Shown: positions 31,584 through 41,053 of the stretch, piece by piece | Numbering within the stretch: position 1 is the first letter of the stretch | Layout of the letters: every line of letters starts with the position of its first letter | Source of the DNA: Mycobacteriaceae bacterium | GTDB lineage: Bacteria; Actinomycetota; Actinomycetes; Mycobacteriales; Mycobacteriaceae | Direction of reading: 5' to 3' | Assembly (NCBI GenBank): GCA_029977845.1 | Contig: JAPOKC010000014.1 | Location: 1 to 64,000 of the forward strand | Length of the DNA stretch: 64,000 nucleotides | The notes under the pieces: model-generated | What the model was told of the DNA's origin: nothing | Seen by the model: the letters and a program-made list of their open reading frames with translations, nothing else | The model's database searches: none | Made by a program: the position numbers and the translations under genes

Positions 31584-31594
31584 GAGATTCGCTA

Positions 31595-32740
31595 ATGTCC
31601 GTTGGTCTGGGTGTGCCGTCCGCGCCGCCTCCTGTTCTCGCACCGCGCCGCAAGACCCGCCAGCTCATGGTTCGCGACGTCGGGGTGGGAAGTGACTACC
31701 CGATCCCGGTGCAGTCGATGTGCACCACCAAGACCCACGACGTCAATTCCACTCTGCAACAGATTGCGGAGCTGACCGCGGCGGGCTGTGACATCGTCCG
31801 GGTGGCCTGTCCGCGCCAGGAGGACGCCGACGCGCTGGCCGAGATCGCCAGGCACAGCGGCATCCCGGTGATCGCAGACATCCACTTCCAGCCGAAGTAC
31901 ATCTTCGCCGCGATCGACGCCGGCTGCGCGGCGGTGCGGGTCAACCCGGGCAATATCAAGGAGTTCGACGGCCGGGTCGGCGAAGTCGCGAAAGCCGCTG
32001 GCGCAGCGGGTATTCCGATCCGCATCGGCGTCAACGCGGGCTCGCTGGACAAGCGGTTCCTGGAGAAGTACGGCAAGGCCACGCCTGAGGCGCTCGTCGA
32101 GTCGGCGATGTGGGAGGCCTCGCTGTTCGAGGAACACGGCTTCGGTGACATCAAGATCAGCGTCAAGCACAACGACCCGGTGGTGATGGTCGCCGCCTAC
32201 CGGCTGCTGGCCGAGAAGACCGACTATCCGTTGCATCTGGGCGTCACCGAGGCCGGCCCGGCGTTCCAGGGCACCATCAAGTCCGCCGTCGCGTTCGGCG
32301 CACTGCTGTCCGACGGCATCGGCGACACCATCCGGGTTTCGCTGTCGGCGCCGCCGGTGGAGGAGGTCAAGGTCGGCGGCCAGATCCTGGAGTCGCTGAA
32401 CCTGCGCCCGCGCGGACTGGAGATCGTGTCGTGCCCGTCCTGCGGGCGCGCCCAGGTGGACGTGTACAAACTGGCCAATGCGGTCAGTGCCGGACTCGAG
32501 GGCCTCGACGTGCCGTTGCGGGTCGCGGTGATGGGCTGTGTGGTCAACGGACCGGGCGAGGCCCGCGAGGCCGACCTCGGAGTGGCCTCCGGCAACGGTA
32601 AGGGCCAGATCTTCGTCAAGGGTGAGGTGATCAAGACGGTCTCGGAGTCCCAGATCGTCGAAACCCTCATCGAAGAGGCCATGCGTCTGGCCGCGGAGAT
32701 GGGAGATGCGGGCGGTTCGCCCGTGGTCACCGTAAGCTGA
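31595..32740 (+). CDS. ispG: 4-hydroxy-3-methylbut-2-enyl diphosphate synthase
   Basis: 381 residues. TIM barrel ([44 protein letters not shown]) and C-terminal [4Fe-4S] site with Cys280 and Cys283 (CPSCGR) and Cys315 ([10 protein letters not shown]). Converts MEcPP to HMBPP in the MEP pathway, with dxr two genes upstream. ATG 11 bases after rip1 with an AGGAGA site. Confidence 0.95.
   Translation: MSVGLGVPSAPPPVLAPRRKTRQLMVRDVGVGSDYPIPVQSMCTTKTHDVNSTLQQIAELTAAGCDIVRVACPRQEDADALAEIARHSGIPVIADIHFQPKYIFAAIDAGCAAVRVNPGNIKEFDGRVGEVAKAAGAAGIPIRIGVNAGSLDKRFLEKYGKATPEALVESAMWEASLFEEHGFGDIKISVKHNDPVVMVAAYRLLAEKTDYPLHLGVTEAGPAFQGTIKSAVAFGALLSDGIGDTIRVSLSAPPVEEVKVGGQILESLNLRPRGLEIVSCPSCGRAQVDVYKLANAVSAGLEGLDVPLRVAVMGCVVNGPGEAREADLGVASGNGKGQIFVKGEVIKTVSESQIVETLIEEAMRLAAEMGDAGGSPVVTVS
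32733..32738 (+). promoter_or_regulatory. Candidate leaderless -10 of the GNAT gene
   Basis: TAAGCT at the very end of ispG, followed by 6 bases and the GTG at 32745. Confidence 0.35.
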
Positions 32741-32744
32741 GGCG

Positions 32745-33599
32745 GTGTCGGCACCCCCCTTGCTAAGCCCGATCGTCGGGCGACGGGTGTCGGTGGTGCG
32801 TGACATCGCGGCGGTGAACCGGGTCCTCGACGACGATCCGGTGGCGGCCTGCATGGTGGCCGCCCGGGTGGCCGACCACGGTGTGGACCCCAGGACGATG
32901 GGTGGCGAGTTGTGGACCCGCCGGCGTCCACTGGACTCGCTGTGTTTCGCCGGCGCCAATCTGATTCCGCTGCGCGGGGCTCCGGGGGACCTCGAGGCGT
33001 TCGCCGATCAGGCCCTGGGCAGCGCCCGGCGCTGCTCGTCACTGGTCGGCCACGCGGGTCTGGTCCTGCCGATGTGGGAGCGGTTGTCCCGCGGTTGGGG
33101 GCCGGCCCGTGACGTCCGCGATGAGCAGCCGCTGCTCGCGCTGAACTCGCGCCCCTTCTGCGGTCCCGATCCGGGAGTGCGCAGGGTCAGGGCCGACGAG
33201 CTCGACGCCTACCTGATCGCCGCGGTGGACATGTTCATCGGCGAGGTGGGTATCGACCCGCGTACCGGTGACGGCGGCCGGGGTTACCGGCGCCGGGTCG
33301 CCGCTCTGATCGGGGCCGGGCGGGCCTACGCCCGATTCGAGCAGGGCCGGGTGGTGTTCAAAGCCGAGATCGGTTCCCAGTCCCCGTCGGTCGGACAGAT
33401 CCAGGGGGTCTGGGTGCACCCGGAGTGGCGCGGCCACGGTCTGGGCACCGCGGGAACCGCCGCGGTGGCGGCCTCGGTGGTCGACGGTGGTCGCACCGCC
33501 AGCCTGTACGTGAACAACTACAACACCGTGGCGCGGGCCGCCTATGCGCGGGTCGGCTTCCGCCAGGTGGGGACGTTCGCGACCGTTCTGCTGGACTGA
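32745..33599 (+). CDS. GNAT family acetyltransferase (Rv2867c-like)
   Basis: 284 residues. N-terminal DUF4081-like region (about 1-125) and C-terminal GNAT domain with acetyl-CoA loop IQGVWVHPEWRGHGLGTAG and LYVNNYNTVARAAYARVGF. Acceptor unknown. GTG start 4 bases after ispG, with a TANNNT hexamer at the junction. The gene order ispG-GNAT-PBP lipoprotein is syntenic. Confidence 0.9.
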   Translation: MSAPPLLSPIVGRRVSVVRDIAAVNRVLDDDPVAACMVAARVADHGVDPRTMGGELWTRRRPLDSLCFAGANLIPLRGAPGDLEAFADQALGSARRCSSLVGHAGLVLPMWERLSRGWGPARDVRDEQPLLALNSRPFCGPDPGVRRVRADELDAYLIAAVDMFIGEVGIDPRTGDGGRGYRRRVAALIGAGRAYARFEQGRVVFKAEIGSQSPSVGQIQGVWVHPEWRGHGLGTAGTAAVAASVVDGGRTASLYVNNYNTVARAAYARVGFRQVGTFATVLLD

Positions 33600-33637
33600 G
33601 GCCGGTGCGCCTCCGCCGAATTGAGGTCACGGCCTCA

Positions 33638-33643
33638 TAACAT
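33638..33643 (+). promoter_or_regulatory. Candidate -10 of the penicillin-binding lipoprotein gene
   Basis: TAACAT followed by 8 bases and the ATG at 33652; nearly leaderless transcript expected. Confidence 0.4.
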
Positions 33644-33651
33644 CTGCCTCA

Positions 33652-35469
33652 ATGGCAACTCGAATCTCAGCAGTCACACGGCTCACAGGCCTCGTCTCGG
33701 CGTTCGGTCTGGCCGCGGCGGGGTTGTCGGCCTGCACCCCGCGGCCGGACGGCCCGGCGCCGGCCGCCGCGCAGTTCTTCGCCGACCTGGGCCGGGGGGA
33801 CACCGGGGCGGCCGCCCAGCTCAGCGACAAGCCGGTCGAGGCGCACGCCGCACTCAACGAGGCGTGGTCGGGACTGCAGGCCACCCACCTGGACGCCACC
33901 GTCCTGGGCTCGCGCTACACCGGCGACACGGGCACGGTGAACTACCGGTTCACCTGGCAGCTGCCCAAGAAGAGAACGTGGACCTATGAGGGTGTGCTGA
34001 ACCTGATCCGCGACGAGGGGACCTGGCGGGTCCGCTGGACGGCCAGTGCGCTACACCCGAAACTCGGTGAGCACCAGCACTTTCTACTGAGGGCCGACCA
34101 GGCGCCGCGGGCGACGGTCAACGAGGTGAGCGGCACCGAGGTGCTGCGCCCGGGCAGCCTTTTCCGGTACCAGCTGGATGCCGGTGCGGCCGGTGCCGCG
34201 CTGATGTCGACGGCGCGCGTGGTCGCCGATGTGCTGCATCAGTTCGACGACACCCTCAATCCGCAGCAACTCGCCGAGCGGGCGAGCTCCTCGCACGGTG
34301 CGCTGGATCTGATCACCCTGCGTCCCTCCGACCACGACAAGGTGGCCTCGGTGCTCGACCGGCTGCCCGGTGTGGTGGTGACCCCGCAGGCCGAGATGCT
34401 GCCCACTGACGAGGATTTCGCGCCGGCCATCATCAGTGAGGTCAAGAAGGCCGTCGTCGACCAGCTCGACGGTGACGCCGGCTGGCGGGTGCTCAGCGTG
34501 AACCAGAACGGGGCCGACGTCGACGTCCTCACCGAGGTCGCGCCCAAACCCGCGCCCGCGGTCTCGCTGACCATGGACCGGTTGGTGCAGGACGCCGCCC
34601 AGCACGCGGTGAATGCCCAGGGCAACAAGGCCATGCTCGTGGTGATGCGGCCTTCGACCGGCGACATCCTCGCGGTCGCGCAGAACGAGGCCGCCGATGC
34701 CGACGGGCCGGCCGCCACCACCGGTCTCTACCCGCCCGGTTCGACGTTCAAGATGATCACCGCGAGCGCGGCGATGCAGAACGACATGGCCAACCCCGAC
34801 ACCATGGTGGCCTGCCCGGGCCAGATCGACATCGGCGAGCGGACCATCCCGAACCACAACGAATTCGACTTGGGCACAGTCCCTTTGGCGAGAGCATTCG
34901 CCAGATCGTGTAACACCACCTTCGCCGAACTGGCCAGCAGGATGAAGCCGCGTACGTTGCATGTGGCGGCCTCTGCATTCGGTATCGGCTCGGACTACAT
35001 CATCGACGGTCTGACCACGGTGACCGGCACCGTGCCGCCGACGGTGAACCTCGCCGAGCGCACCGAGGACGGATTCGGCCAGGGCAAGGTGCTCGTCACC
35101 CCGTTCGGCATGGCGCTGGCGGCGGCCACGGTGGCCGCCGGTAAGACCCCGACGCCGCGCCTCATCATCGGCCGCGAGACCACCGAGACCGGTGATCATC
35201 CTGTAGTCGACCCCGGCACGCTGGAAGGTCTGCGCTCGATGATGCGACTCGTGGTCACCGATGGCACCGCGAGCGAGATCCGCGACTCCGGTCCGGTGTA
35301 CGGCAAGACCGGGGAGGCCGAGTTCGCCGGCGGCTCACATGCCTGGTTCACCGGCTATCGCGGTGATCTCGCCTTCGCCGGTCTGATCGTCGGCGGCGGA
35401 AGTTCGACCTACGCGGTGCGGATGGTCAAGCGCATGCTGGGCGAGCTGCCGCCCGATTTCCCGGGCTGA
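33652..35469 (+). CDS. Penicillin-binding lipoprotein (Rv2864c-like transpeptidase)
   Basis: 605 residues, usual length. Lipobox LSAC (Cys about 29) after a signal helix. N-terminal NTF2-like MecA domain (about 35-145), dimerisation domain and transpeptidase domain with S364-T-F-K367, S419-C-N421 and K552-T-G554. It cross-links peptidoglycan outside the membrane; this class is linked to beta-lactam resistance. It converges with the TetR-like gene with a single-base gap. Confidence 0.92.
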   Translation: MATRISAVTRLTGLVSAFGLAAAGLSACTPRPDGPAPAAAQFFADLGRGDTGAAAQLSDKPVEAHAALNEAWSGLQATHLDATVLGSRYTGDTGTVNYRFTWQLPKKRTWTYEGVLNLIRDEGTWRVRWTASALHPKLGEHQHFLLRADQAPRATVNEVSGTEVLRPGSLFRYQLDAGAAGAALMSTARVVADVLHQFDDTLNPQQLAERASSSHGALDLITLRPSDHDKVASVLDRLPGVVVTPQAEMLPTDEDFAPAIISEVKKAVVDQLDGDAGWRVLSVNQNGADVDVLTEVAPKPAPAVSLTMDRLVQDAAQHAVNAQGNKAMLVVMRPSTGDILAVAQNEAADADGPAATTGLYPPGSTFKMITASAAMQNDMANPDTMVACPGQIDIGERTIPNHNEFDLGTVPLARAFARSCNTTFAELASRMKPRTLHVAASAFGIGSDYIIDGLTTVTGTVPPTVNLAERTEDGFGQGKVLVTPFGMALAAATVAAGKTPTPRLIIGRETTETGDHPVVDPGTLEGLRSMMRLVVTDGTASEIRDSGPVYGKTGEAEFAGGSHAWFTGYRGDLAFAGLIVGGGSSTYAVRMVKRMLGELPPDFPG

Positions 35470-35470
35470 A

Positions 35471-36787
35471 TCAGTTGGCCGGACCGGGACCGGGACCTTG
35501 GTTAGGTCCGGGACCGGGTCCCGGACCTGGCGGCTTGGGTGCAGGTGCCGGCGGTTTCGGGGCCGGAGCCGGAGGCTTGGGTGCCGGAGGCTTCGGAGCG
35601 GGTGCCGGGGCGGGACCCGGTGCGGGCGGTTTCGGGCCCGGCGCAGGCGGCTGAGGCCCGGGCGCGGGTGGCTTCGGGGCCGGTGCGGGGGCCGGCTGAG
35701 GGGCGGGAGCCAGAACCGGTGCCGGGTTGTTCCCGACCGCGGTGTCGGCCACCGGCCCGCCGCCGACCGAACCGGCCACCCCGATGGAGCGCTGGGGCAG
35801 CGGGATCGCGACCCCGGGCGTGTCGGTCCCGGCCGGCGCCGGCGCGCCCGCAGCGTCGGCCGGCTGATCCGGCGTCAACGCGCCGGGCTGCTGATCGGTC
35901 TGCGCTTCGGAGCCGCCCTGGGGAGCCGGGCGCACACCGGCGGGACCCGCGGGCGCCTCGGGGGTGGCAGGCGCTTCGGATCTGCTGATATTGGCCGGGG
36001 CGATGAACGGGACCTTGATGGTGCCGTTGAGTACCGCGGTCAGCCCGGCGCCGAGGGTGAGAACCGCGAGCAGGCTCGCTGCGGCGACCTGAAGGTAGGG
36101 ACGGTTCTGGCGGGTGCGGGCGGCGCGGCGCTCCTCGAGGTCGACCACCGGCGTCACCGAGGAAACTGCCGCAGCCGTCTCGGCCGGCACTGCCAGGCCC
36201 TGCAGGTAGGGACCAAGGCAGTCGCGGGTGTACTCATCGGCTTCGGCCCGGGTCGCCATCGGGTGATCCGGTCGTGAGACGACCACCAGGGAGTGCGCAA
36301 GCCGCACGAAGACATCGGCGAGGGCGTCCAAGTCGACGTGTGAGTCGACGGGGGAGTTCCCGGCACCTGCCCTCTCGGCGAGTTCGCGCAGCCGTGCGGT
36401 GACAACCGGGACGCTGGTCTCCATCAGCGCGCTGGATTCCTCCGGCAACAGCGGCTCACCGGACTCCGCATCCAGTTCCCGGATGACCAGGGGGTGGTTG
36501 CGCGCCGTCCAGACGATCTCGGAGAAGGCGCTCTGGACGGCCCCGGCGAACGAGGTGTCCCGGTCCGCAGCAAAGGCGCTGTCGATGGTCTCGGTCAGTT
36601 CGCCGACCACGGCGGCCCGGATCAGATCGCTCTTGCTCGGCCAGCGCCGATAGATCGTCATATGGGACACGCCGGCGTACTTCGCCACCAGTTCGACGGT
36701 CGCCCGCTTCACGCCGAAGTCCCCGAGAACGCGCATGGCGCCGTCGAGGATCTTCGCCCCGGTGGGGTCGGGCGTCTGCCCTGGCAC
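35471..36787 (-). CDS. Membrane-tethered TetR-like regulator with Pro-rich tail
   Basis: 438 residues, twice the usual TetR length. Residues 1-60 form a TetR HTH (VELVAKYAGVSHMTIYRRWPSKSDLIR spans it), then a ligand-binding-like helical domain to about 205. A basic stretch (EERRAARTRQNR, 219-229) precedes a hydrophobic helix at 231-253 (LQVAAASLLAVLTLGAGLTA), predicting N-in/C-out. The outer 185 residues are Pro/Ala/Gly-rich, ending in KPPAP/PGPGPG repeats suited to spanning the cell wall. GTG start with AGGAGG. Divergent from the secreted peroxidase, with an operator-like repeat between. No one-component TetR of this build is familiar to me; function inferred. Confidence 0.8.
   Translation of the reverse strand: MPGQTPDPTGAKILDGAMRVLGDFGVKRATVELVAKYAGVSHMTIYRRWPSKSDLIRAAVVGELTETIDSAFAADRDTSFAGAVQSAFSEIVWTARNHPLVIRELDAESGEPLLPEESSALMETSVPVVTARLRELAERAGAGNSPVDSHVDLDALADVFVRLAHSLVVVSRPDHPMATRAEADEYTRDCLGPYLQGLAVPAETAAAVSSVTPVVDLEERRAARTRQNRPYLQVAAASLLAVLTLGAGLTAVLNGTIKVPFIAPANISRSEAPATPEAPAGPAGVRPAPQGGSEAQTDQQPGALTPDQPADAAGAPAPAGTDTPGVAIPLPQRSIGVAGSVGGGPVADTAVGNNPAPVLAPAPQPAPAPAPKPPAPGPQPPAPGPKPPAPGPAPAPAPKPPAPKPPAPAPKPPAPAPKPPGPGPGPGPNQGPGPGPAN
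35480..35715 (-). repeat. Degenerate Pro-rich codon repeat in the regulator tail
   Basis: Imperfect tandem units encoding KPPAP/GPxPP patterns, GGC/CCG-rich. They stay in frame, so this is coding low complexity and a likely site of length variation between strains. Confidence 0.6.
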
Positions 36788-36915
36788 AGCACGCCTCCTG
36801 TCGTTCGCCGGCCGACTGGCCGGTATCCACAGCTTAATCCACCACGGCCGGCCCGGTCAGTAACCCCGCTCGACAATCCTGATCAAGAAATCCGGAAAAA
36901 TGTTTGCTGAATCAC

Positions 36916-36966
36916 TTGACGGACGATCGATGAGGTGATGTTATGACTCCCATCATTACATAACAT
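36916..36966 (+). promoter_or_regulatory. Peroxidase promoter with operator-like inverted repeat
   Basis: -35 TTGACG (36916-36921), 17-base spacer, -10 TGTTAT (36939-36944). A perfect inverted repeat ATGTTATG (36938-36945) and CATAACAT (36959-36966), 13 bases apart, covers the -10 and probable start site. This is the classic place for a repressor, and the divergent TetR-like protein is the obvious candidate. The rest of the gap 36788-37059 shows nothing else clear. Confidence 0.6.
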
Positions 36967-37059
36967 ACGCAGTTCAGAGGCCACTTTCAACGCCTGGCCG
37001 GTTCAAGTTCTTCAAATCCACCACATAGAGCGCTTCCCGAGAAGAGGGGTAGGAATTCG

Positions 37060-39159
37060 ATGCTAGGAACTGGGCATTTCATCAGCGTTGGGAGAGTCGG
37101 CGGCCTGGCTGTCGCGCTGGGCATCGGTGGTCTGCTGGCGGCGGCGCCGGCCTGGGCCGACGATTCGCAACCGGCGGCTTCCACCGGCGGCAGGGCGGCC
37201 ACCTCGGCTGCCGCTCACCACGTCGCCGCACGGGGGGCCGCCCGGGTCGCGACCGGGGCGGTGACGGCCACCTCGCGCGCCACGGGCACCACGGGCACCA
37301 TGGGCACGGCCGCAGCGGCCCAGCCGGCGCCGCCGAAGCCGGGCATCACCTATCGCTCCATCGACGGCTCTGGCAACAGCATCAGCCGGCCCGGAGTAAA
37401 CGTCACCGGCGCCGACTACACCCGGATCGGGGTGGCCCATTTCGCCGACGGCGTGTCTAGCCTGCGGACCGGGCTGCCCAACCCGCGGACCATCAGCAAC
37501 CTGGTGGTCGCCGGCAACGGCGAGACCGTCAACGCCGAGGGCCTGTCCGGGATGATGTACGCCTGGGGCCAGTTCCTCGACCATGACATCAACCTGACCA
37601 ACTCCGACGATGTCACCCATATCGACATCACCGTGCCGGACGGCGACCCGGTGCTCAGCGGTTCGATCTCGATGACCCGGGCGGTCATCGACCCGGCGAC
37701 CGGCACGGCGGGCACCCCCGCGCTGGCCACCAACCATGTGACCGGCTGGGTGGACGGTTCGATGGTCTACGGCTCGGATGCCACCACCGCGGCGAGTCTG
37801 CGCGGCACCGGCGGCCATCTGCTGACCTCGACCGGCAACAACCTGCCGATCGTGGACGGCGCCTTCCTCGCCGGAGACATCCGGGCCCAGGAGAACCCGG
37901 ACCTGACCGCCCTGCAGACGTTGTTCGTGCGCGAGCACAACCGCCAGGTCGACCTGCTCGCCGCGGCACATCCGGACTGGACCGATGAGCAGCTCTACCA
38001 GCAGGCCCGGGCCATCGTCACCGCGGAGATCGAACGGATCACCTACAACGAGTTCCTGCCGCATCTGCTGGGCAAGGGCGCGATCGCGCCCTATCGGGGC
38101 TACCGGGCCAACGTCGATGCCAGCATCAGCGAGGAGTTCGCCGGAGCGGCCTATCGGCTGGGGCATTCCATCGTCTCGGCGAACCTGTCCAAGACCGACG
38201 AGCAGGGCAACGTCATCGGCACCGCGGTCACCCTCAAGGACGCCTTTTTCCAGGACACCGCGGCGTTCGTCGCCGACAGCGGGGCCGACGGGCTGCTTCG
38301 CCACCTGAGCAGCGACGCGTCCAACGCACTCGACGTCCACCTGGTCGACGATCTGCGTAACTTCCTGTTCGGGCCGTCGGCGGGCCTGGACCTGGCCGCG
38401 ATGAACATCCAGCGCGGCCGGGACCTCGGCCTGGGCACCCTCAATGAGACCCGTACCGCATTGGGCCTGACTCCGTACACGAGCTTCTCCCAGATCACCT
38501 CGGACGCCACTACGGCGGCCGCCCTGGAAGCGGCCTACGGCGACGTCGACGACGTCGAACTGTGGATCGGCGGACTGGCCGAGGATCACGTGGCCGGGGC
38601 GATGGTGGGGCAGACCTTCGATGTGATCATCGCCAAGCAGTTCCAGAGCCTGCGCGACGGTGACCGGTTGTGGTACCAGAACCAGGGATTCGATCCCGCG
38701 ACCATGCGGCAGATCGAGTCGACGACGCTGTCCTCGCTGATCCTGGCCAACACCGACACTCGGCACCTCCAGCGGGATGTGTTCGTCTACTACGAGCGGC
38801 GCAGCGGCTCGGCGCAGATGGAGAACTCGTCGGCGCCGCAGTTGGTGGTGGGTTCCGACGGTGGTGACACCCTGGTCGGTGGTACGCGCGGAGACATGCT
38901 GGTGTCCGGCACCGGAATCCAAACCCTCACCGGCGCAGCGGGTTCCGATGTGTTCATCGTCCCGGTCACCGGCGTCACCGCCACCGTCACCGACTTCAAG
39001 GTCGGCGTGGATCGCCTGCAGTTCGAGAACCTCGGCAAGGGCGCTCCCAAGATCACCATGGAGAACGGCAACGCCGTGGTCACCATCGGTGGCAGCAAGG
39101 TGACACTGGCCGGTGTGAAGGCCGGTCAGATCAAGGCAGGTGACATCGTCGCGGTCTGA
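37060..39159 (+). CDS. Secreted animal-type haem peroxidase with Gly/Asp-rich C-terminus
   Basis: 699 residues. Signal peptide at 1-34 (AAAPAWADD), Ala/Thr-rich spacer to about 95, then a peroxidase-cyclooxygenase domain. Distal site W-G-Q-F-L-D174-H175-D, catalytic Arg291 with Glu292 in LFVREHNRQ, proximal His369 in YRLGHSIV. These include the Asp and Glu able to ester-link haem. The last 100 residues contain GGDTLVGGTRGDMLVSG and GSDVFIV, like degenerate RTX calcium repeats. Such enzymes oxidise halides or phenols outside the cell. The partner regulator is divergent. Confidence 0.9.
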   Translation: MLGTGHFISVGRVGGLAVALGIGGLLAAAPAWADDSQPAASTGGRAATSAAAHHVAARGAARVATGAVTATSRATGTTGTMGTAAAAQPAPPKPGITYRSIDGSGNSISRPGVNVTGADYTRIGVAHFADGVSSLRTGLPNPRTISNLVVAGNGETVNAEGLSGMMYAWGQFLDHDINLTNSDDVTHIDITVPDGDPVLSGSISMTRAVIDPATGTAGTPALATNHVTGWVDGSMVYGSDATTAASLRGTGGHLLTSTGNNLPIVDGAFLAGDIRAQENPDLTALQTLFVREHNRQVDLLAAAHPDWTDEQLYQQARAIVTAEIERITYNEFLPHLLGKGAIAPYRGYRANVDASISEEFAGAAYRLGHSIVSANLSKTDEQGNVIGTAVTLKDAFFQDTAAFVADSGADGLLRHLSSDASNALDVHLVDDLRNFLFGPSAGLDLAAMNIQRGRDLGLGTLNETRTALGLTPYTSFSQITSDATTAAALEAAYGDVDDVELWIGGLAEDHVAGAMVGQTFDVIIAKQFQSLRDGDRLWYQNQGFDPATMRQIESTTLSSLILANTDTRHLQRDVFVYYERRSGSAQMENSSAPQLVVGSDGGDTLVGGTRGDMLVSGTGIQTLTGAAGSDVFIVPVTGVTATVTDFKVGVDRLQFENLGKGAPKITMENGNAVVTIGGSKVTLAGVKAGQIKAGDIVAV

Positions 39160-39174
39160 GTCAGCCGGCGACGA

Positions 39175-39561
39175 TCAGCCGGCGACGATTTCCGTGCCGC
39201 GCACCGAGACTGCGCGGGCCCGCAACCCCTCCTGTGCGGGCCCGCGCAGCACTTCTCCGTTCAGCCCGAAGGTGCTGCCGTGGCACGGGCACAATGCCGC
39301 GCCGTTGACCACCTTCGACAGCGCGCACCCGGCATGGGTGCAGCGTGCGATGAAACCCTTGAACACCCCGGCGGTGGGCTGGGTCACCAGCGTGCCGTCG
39401 GTGATCACGCCGGAACCGACCGGGACGTCGGCGGCCGCGACGATCTTCTCACCGGGTGCCGGCGGCGGTGGATGGGGAGCATTTGCGGGATTGGGGCCGC
39501 ACGCCGCGACGGGGGCGACGGCTGCGCAGATCAGAACCGCGCGTCGGGATAGCTCAGACAC
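39175..39561 (-). CDS. Rieske [2Fe-2S] lipoprotein
   Basis: 128 residues from a GTG. N-terminus SELSRRAVLICAAVAPVAAC has a Tat-like twin Arg and a lipobox Cys; then a Pro-rich spacer and a small Rieske domain with the cluster ligands CTHAGC and CPCHGSTFGL. Probably a periplasmic electron carrier. The open frame continues far upstream on this strand, but that part overlaps the DUF1707 gene and is not coding. It is 42 bases from the divergent DUF1707 gene. Confidence 0.88.
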   Translation of the reverse strand: MSELSRRAVLICAAVAPVAACGPNPANAPHPPPPAPGEKIVAAADVPVGSGVITDGTLVTQPTAGVFKGFIARCTHAGCALSKVVNGAALCPCHGSTFGLNGEVLRGPAQEGLRARAVSVRGTEIVAG

Positions 39562-39603
39562 CGTGACCAGGGTAATTGAGCGCCGGGGTAAGTTGGGAAC
39601 GCC

Positions 39604-40185
39604 ATGAGTGAGATCAAGCATGAGATCGAGATGCGGGTGTCCGACGCCGACCGCAGTGGCACGCTGCGCCGGTTGCACAATGCCGTCGGCCTCGGCCTGA
39701 TCGATATCGGGGAGTTCGAGGAGCGCTCGGCGCAGGTCTCGATGGCCCGCCTGCCCAACGACCTCGAGGCCCTGGTCCGCGATCTGCCCGGCCCCGGAGT
39801 GATCGCCACCTCGGCCGCCGACCGGCTGGAACTGCGGGGCTGGCTGGGCTCGCTGAGCCGTAGCGGCGAATGGACGGTGCCCACCCGGCTGGCCCTGGTG
39901 CGCAGGGTCGGATCGGTCGACCTCGACCTCGTCCGGGCACGTTTCGCCGGCCCGGTCGTGGTCATCGAACTCGACATGGTCCGCGGTTCGGTGAACATCC
40001 GGCTGCCCGAGGGCGCCAGCGTCTCGCTCGACGATGTCACCGTGTACGGCGGAAGCGCCCGCGACCGGCGTAAGAACCCGCCGGCCGAGGGCCGGCCACA
40101 CGTGGTGATCACCGGGCGGGTGGTGCTGGGATCGGTCAACATCCGCGGCCCCAAGCCCAAGCGGCCGCAGCTGCTGCGGCGGTAG
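39604..40185 (+). CDS. DUF1707 domain protein
   Basis: 193 residues. N-terminal DUF1707 domain ([35 protein letters not shown]), a short linker, and a C-terminal beta-rich domain like LiaF/DUF2154 ([28 protein letters not shown]). No membrane helix. Such proteins are frequent in mycobacteria, possibly membrane-stress related; role not established. TAAGTT (39589-39594), 9 bases before the ATG, is a possible -10. Confidence 0.8.
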   Translation: MSEIKHEIEMRVSDADRSGTLRRLHNAVGLGLIDIGEFEERSAQVSMARLPNDLEALVRDLPGPGVIATSAADRLELRGWLGSLSRSGEWTVPTRLALVRRVGSVDLDLVRARFAGPVVVIELDMVRGSVNIRLPEGASVSLDDVTVYGGSARDRRKNPPAEGRPHVVITGRVVLGSVNIRGPKPKRPQLLRR

Positions 40186-40195
40186 GGGAGCGCGG

Positions 40196-41053
40196 ATGTC
40201 CGTTCGCGGCGCGCTGAGCGCCGGAGTCCTCTCGCCGACTCTGCCGGTGCCCAAGTCGATCGAGCGCCCGGAGTACGTCGGCCGGGCGACGGCAGTCGAG
40301 GGTCATGAGCCGTGGGTGCAGACTCCCGAGGTCATCGAGAAGATGCGGATCGCCGGCCGGATCGCGGCGGGTGCGCTGGCCGCCGCGGGTGCGGCTGTGG
40401 CCCCCGGGGTGAGCACCGACCAGCTCGACCGGATCGCCCACGACTACATGGTCGATAACGGCGCCTACCCGTCGACACTGGGTTACAAGGGGTATCCGAA
40501 GTCCTGCTGCACCTCGCTCAACGAGATCATCTGCCACGGCATCCCCGATTCGACGGTCATCGCCGACGGTGACATCGTCAACATCGACGTCACCGCGTAC
40601 ATCCACGGTGTGCACGGAGACACCAATGCCACATTCCTGGCCGGGGACGTCAGCGAGGAGCACCGGCTGCTGGTGGAGCGCACCCATGAGGCCACCATGC
40701 GAGCCATCAAGGCGGTCAAGCCGGGTCGCGCGCTCTCGGCCGTCGGACGGGTGATCGAGTCGTACGCAAACCGGTTCGGCTACAACGTCGTCCGTGATTT
40801 CACCGGTCACGGTATCGGCACCACCTTCCACAACGGGCTGGTGGTATTGCATTATGACCAGCCGGAGGTCGAGACCGTCATGGAGCCGGGGATGACCTTC
40901 ACCATCGAGCCGATGATCAACCTCGGATCGCTCGACTACGAGATCTGGGATGACGGCTGGACGGTGGCCACCCGTGATCGCCGGTGGACCGCCCAGTTCG
41001 AGCACACCCTGGTGGTCACCGAGGACGGCGCAGAGATCCTGACCCTGCCGTGA
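40196..41053 (+). CDS. map: Methionine aminopeptidase, MapB type
   Basis: 285 residues, same length as mycobacterial MapB (Rv2861c). The N-terminal extension (1-40) holds a proline-rich SH3-ligand-like segment ([18 protein letters not shown]) typical of this form. Metal ligands are in [22 protein letters not shown] (two Asp), [12 protein letters not shown] (His), FTIEPMIN (Glu) and FEHTLVV (Glu). It removes N-terminal Met. cobQ overlaps its stop. Confidence 0.94.
   Translation: MSVRGALSAGVLSPTLPVPKSIERPEYVGRATAVEGHEPWVQTPEVIEKMRIAGRIAAGALAAAGAAVAPGVSTDQLDRIAHDYMVDNGAYPSTLGYKGYPKSCCTSLNEIICHGIPDSTVIADGDIVNIDVTAYIHGVHGDTNATFLAGDVSEEHRLLVERTHEATMRAIKAVKPGRALSAVGRVIESYANRFGYNVVRDFTGHGIGTTFHNGLVVLHYDQPEVETVMEPGMTFTIEPMINLGSLDYEIWDDGWTVATRDRRWTAQFEHTLVVTEDGAEILTLP

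Noticed and set aside
35480-35715. Pro-rich repeat as a CRISPR or regulatory minisatellite
   Set aside because: Units are irregular, stay in one reading frame and encode a smooth KPPAP pattern, so it is coding.
37063-38922. 619-residue frame antisense to the peroxidase
   Set aside because: Mirror of the coding strand in GC-rich DNA; no motif, while the peroxidase has full catalytic motifs.
39562-40254. Upstream extension of the Rieske frame
   Set aside because: It lies antisense to the DUF1707 gene; the Tat/lipobox signal at the GTG 39561 marks the true start.
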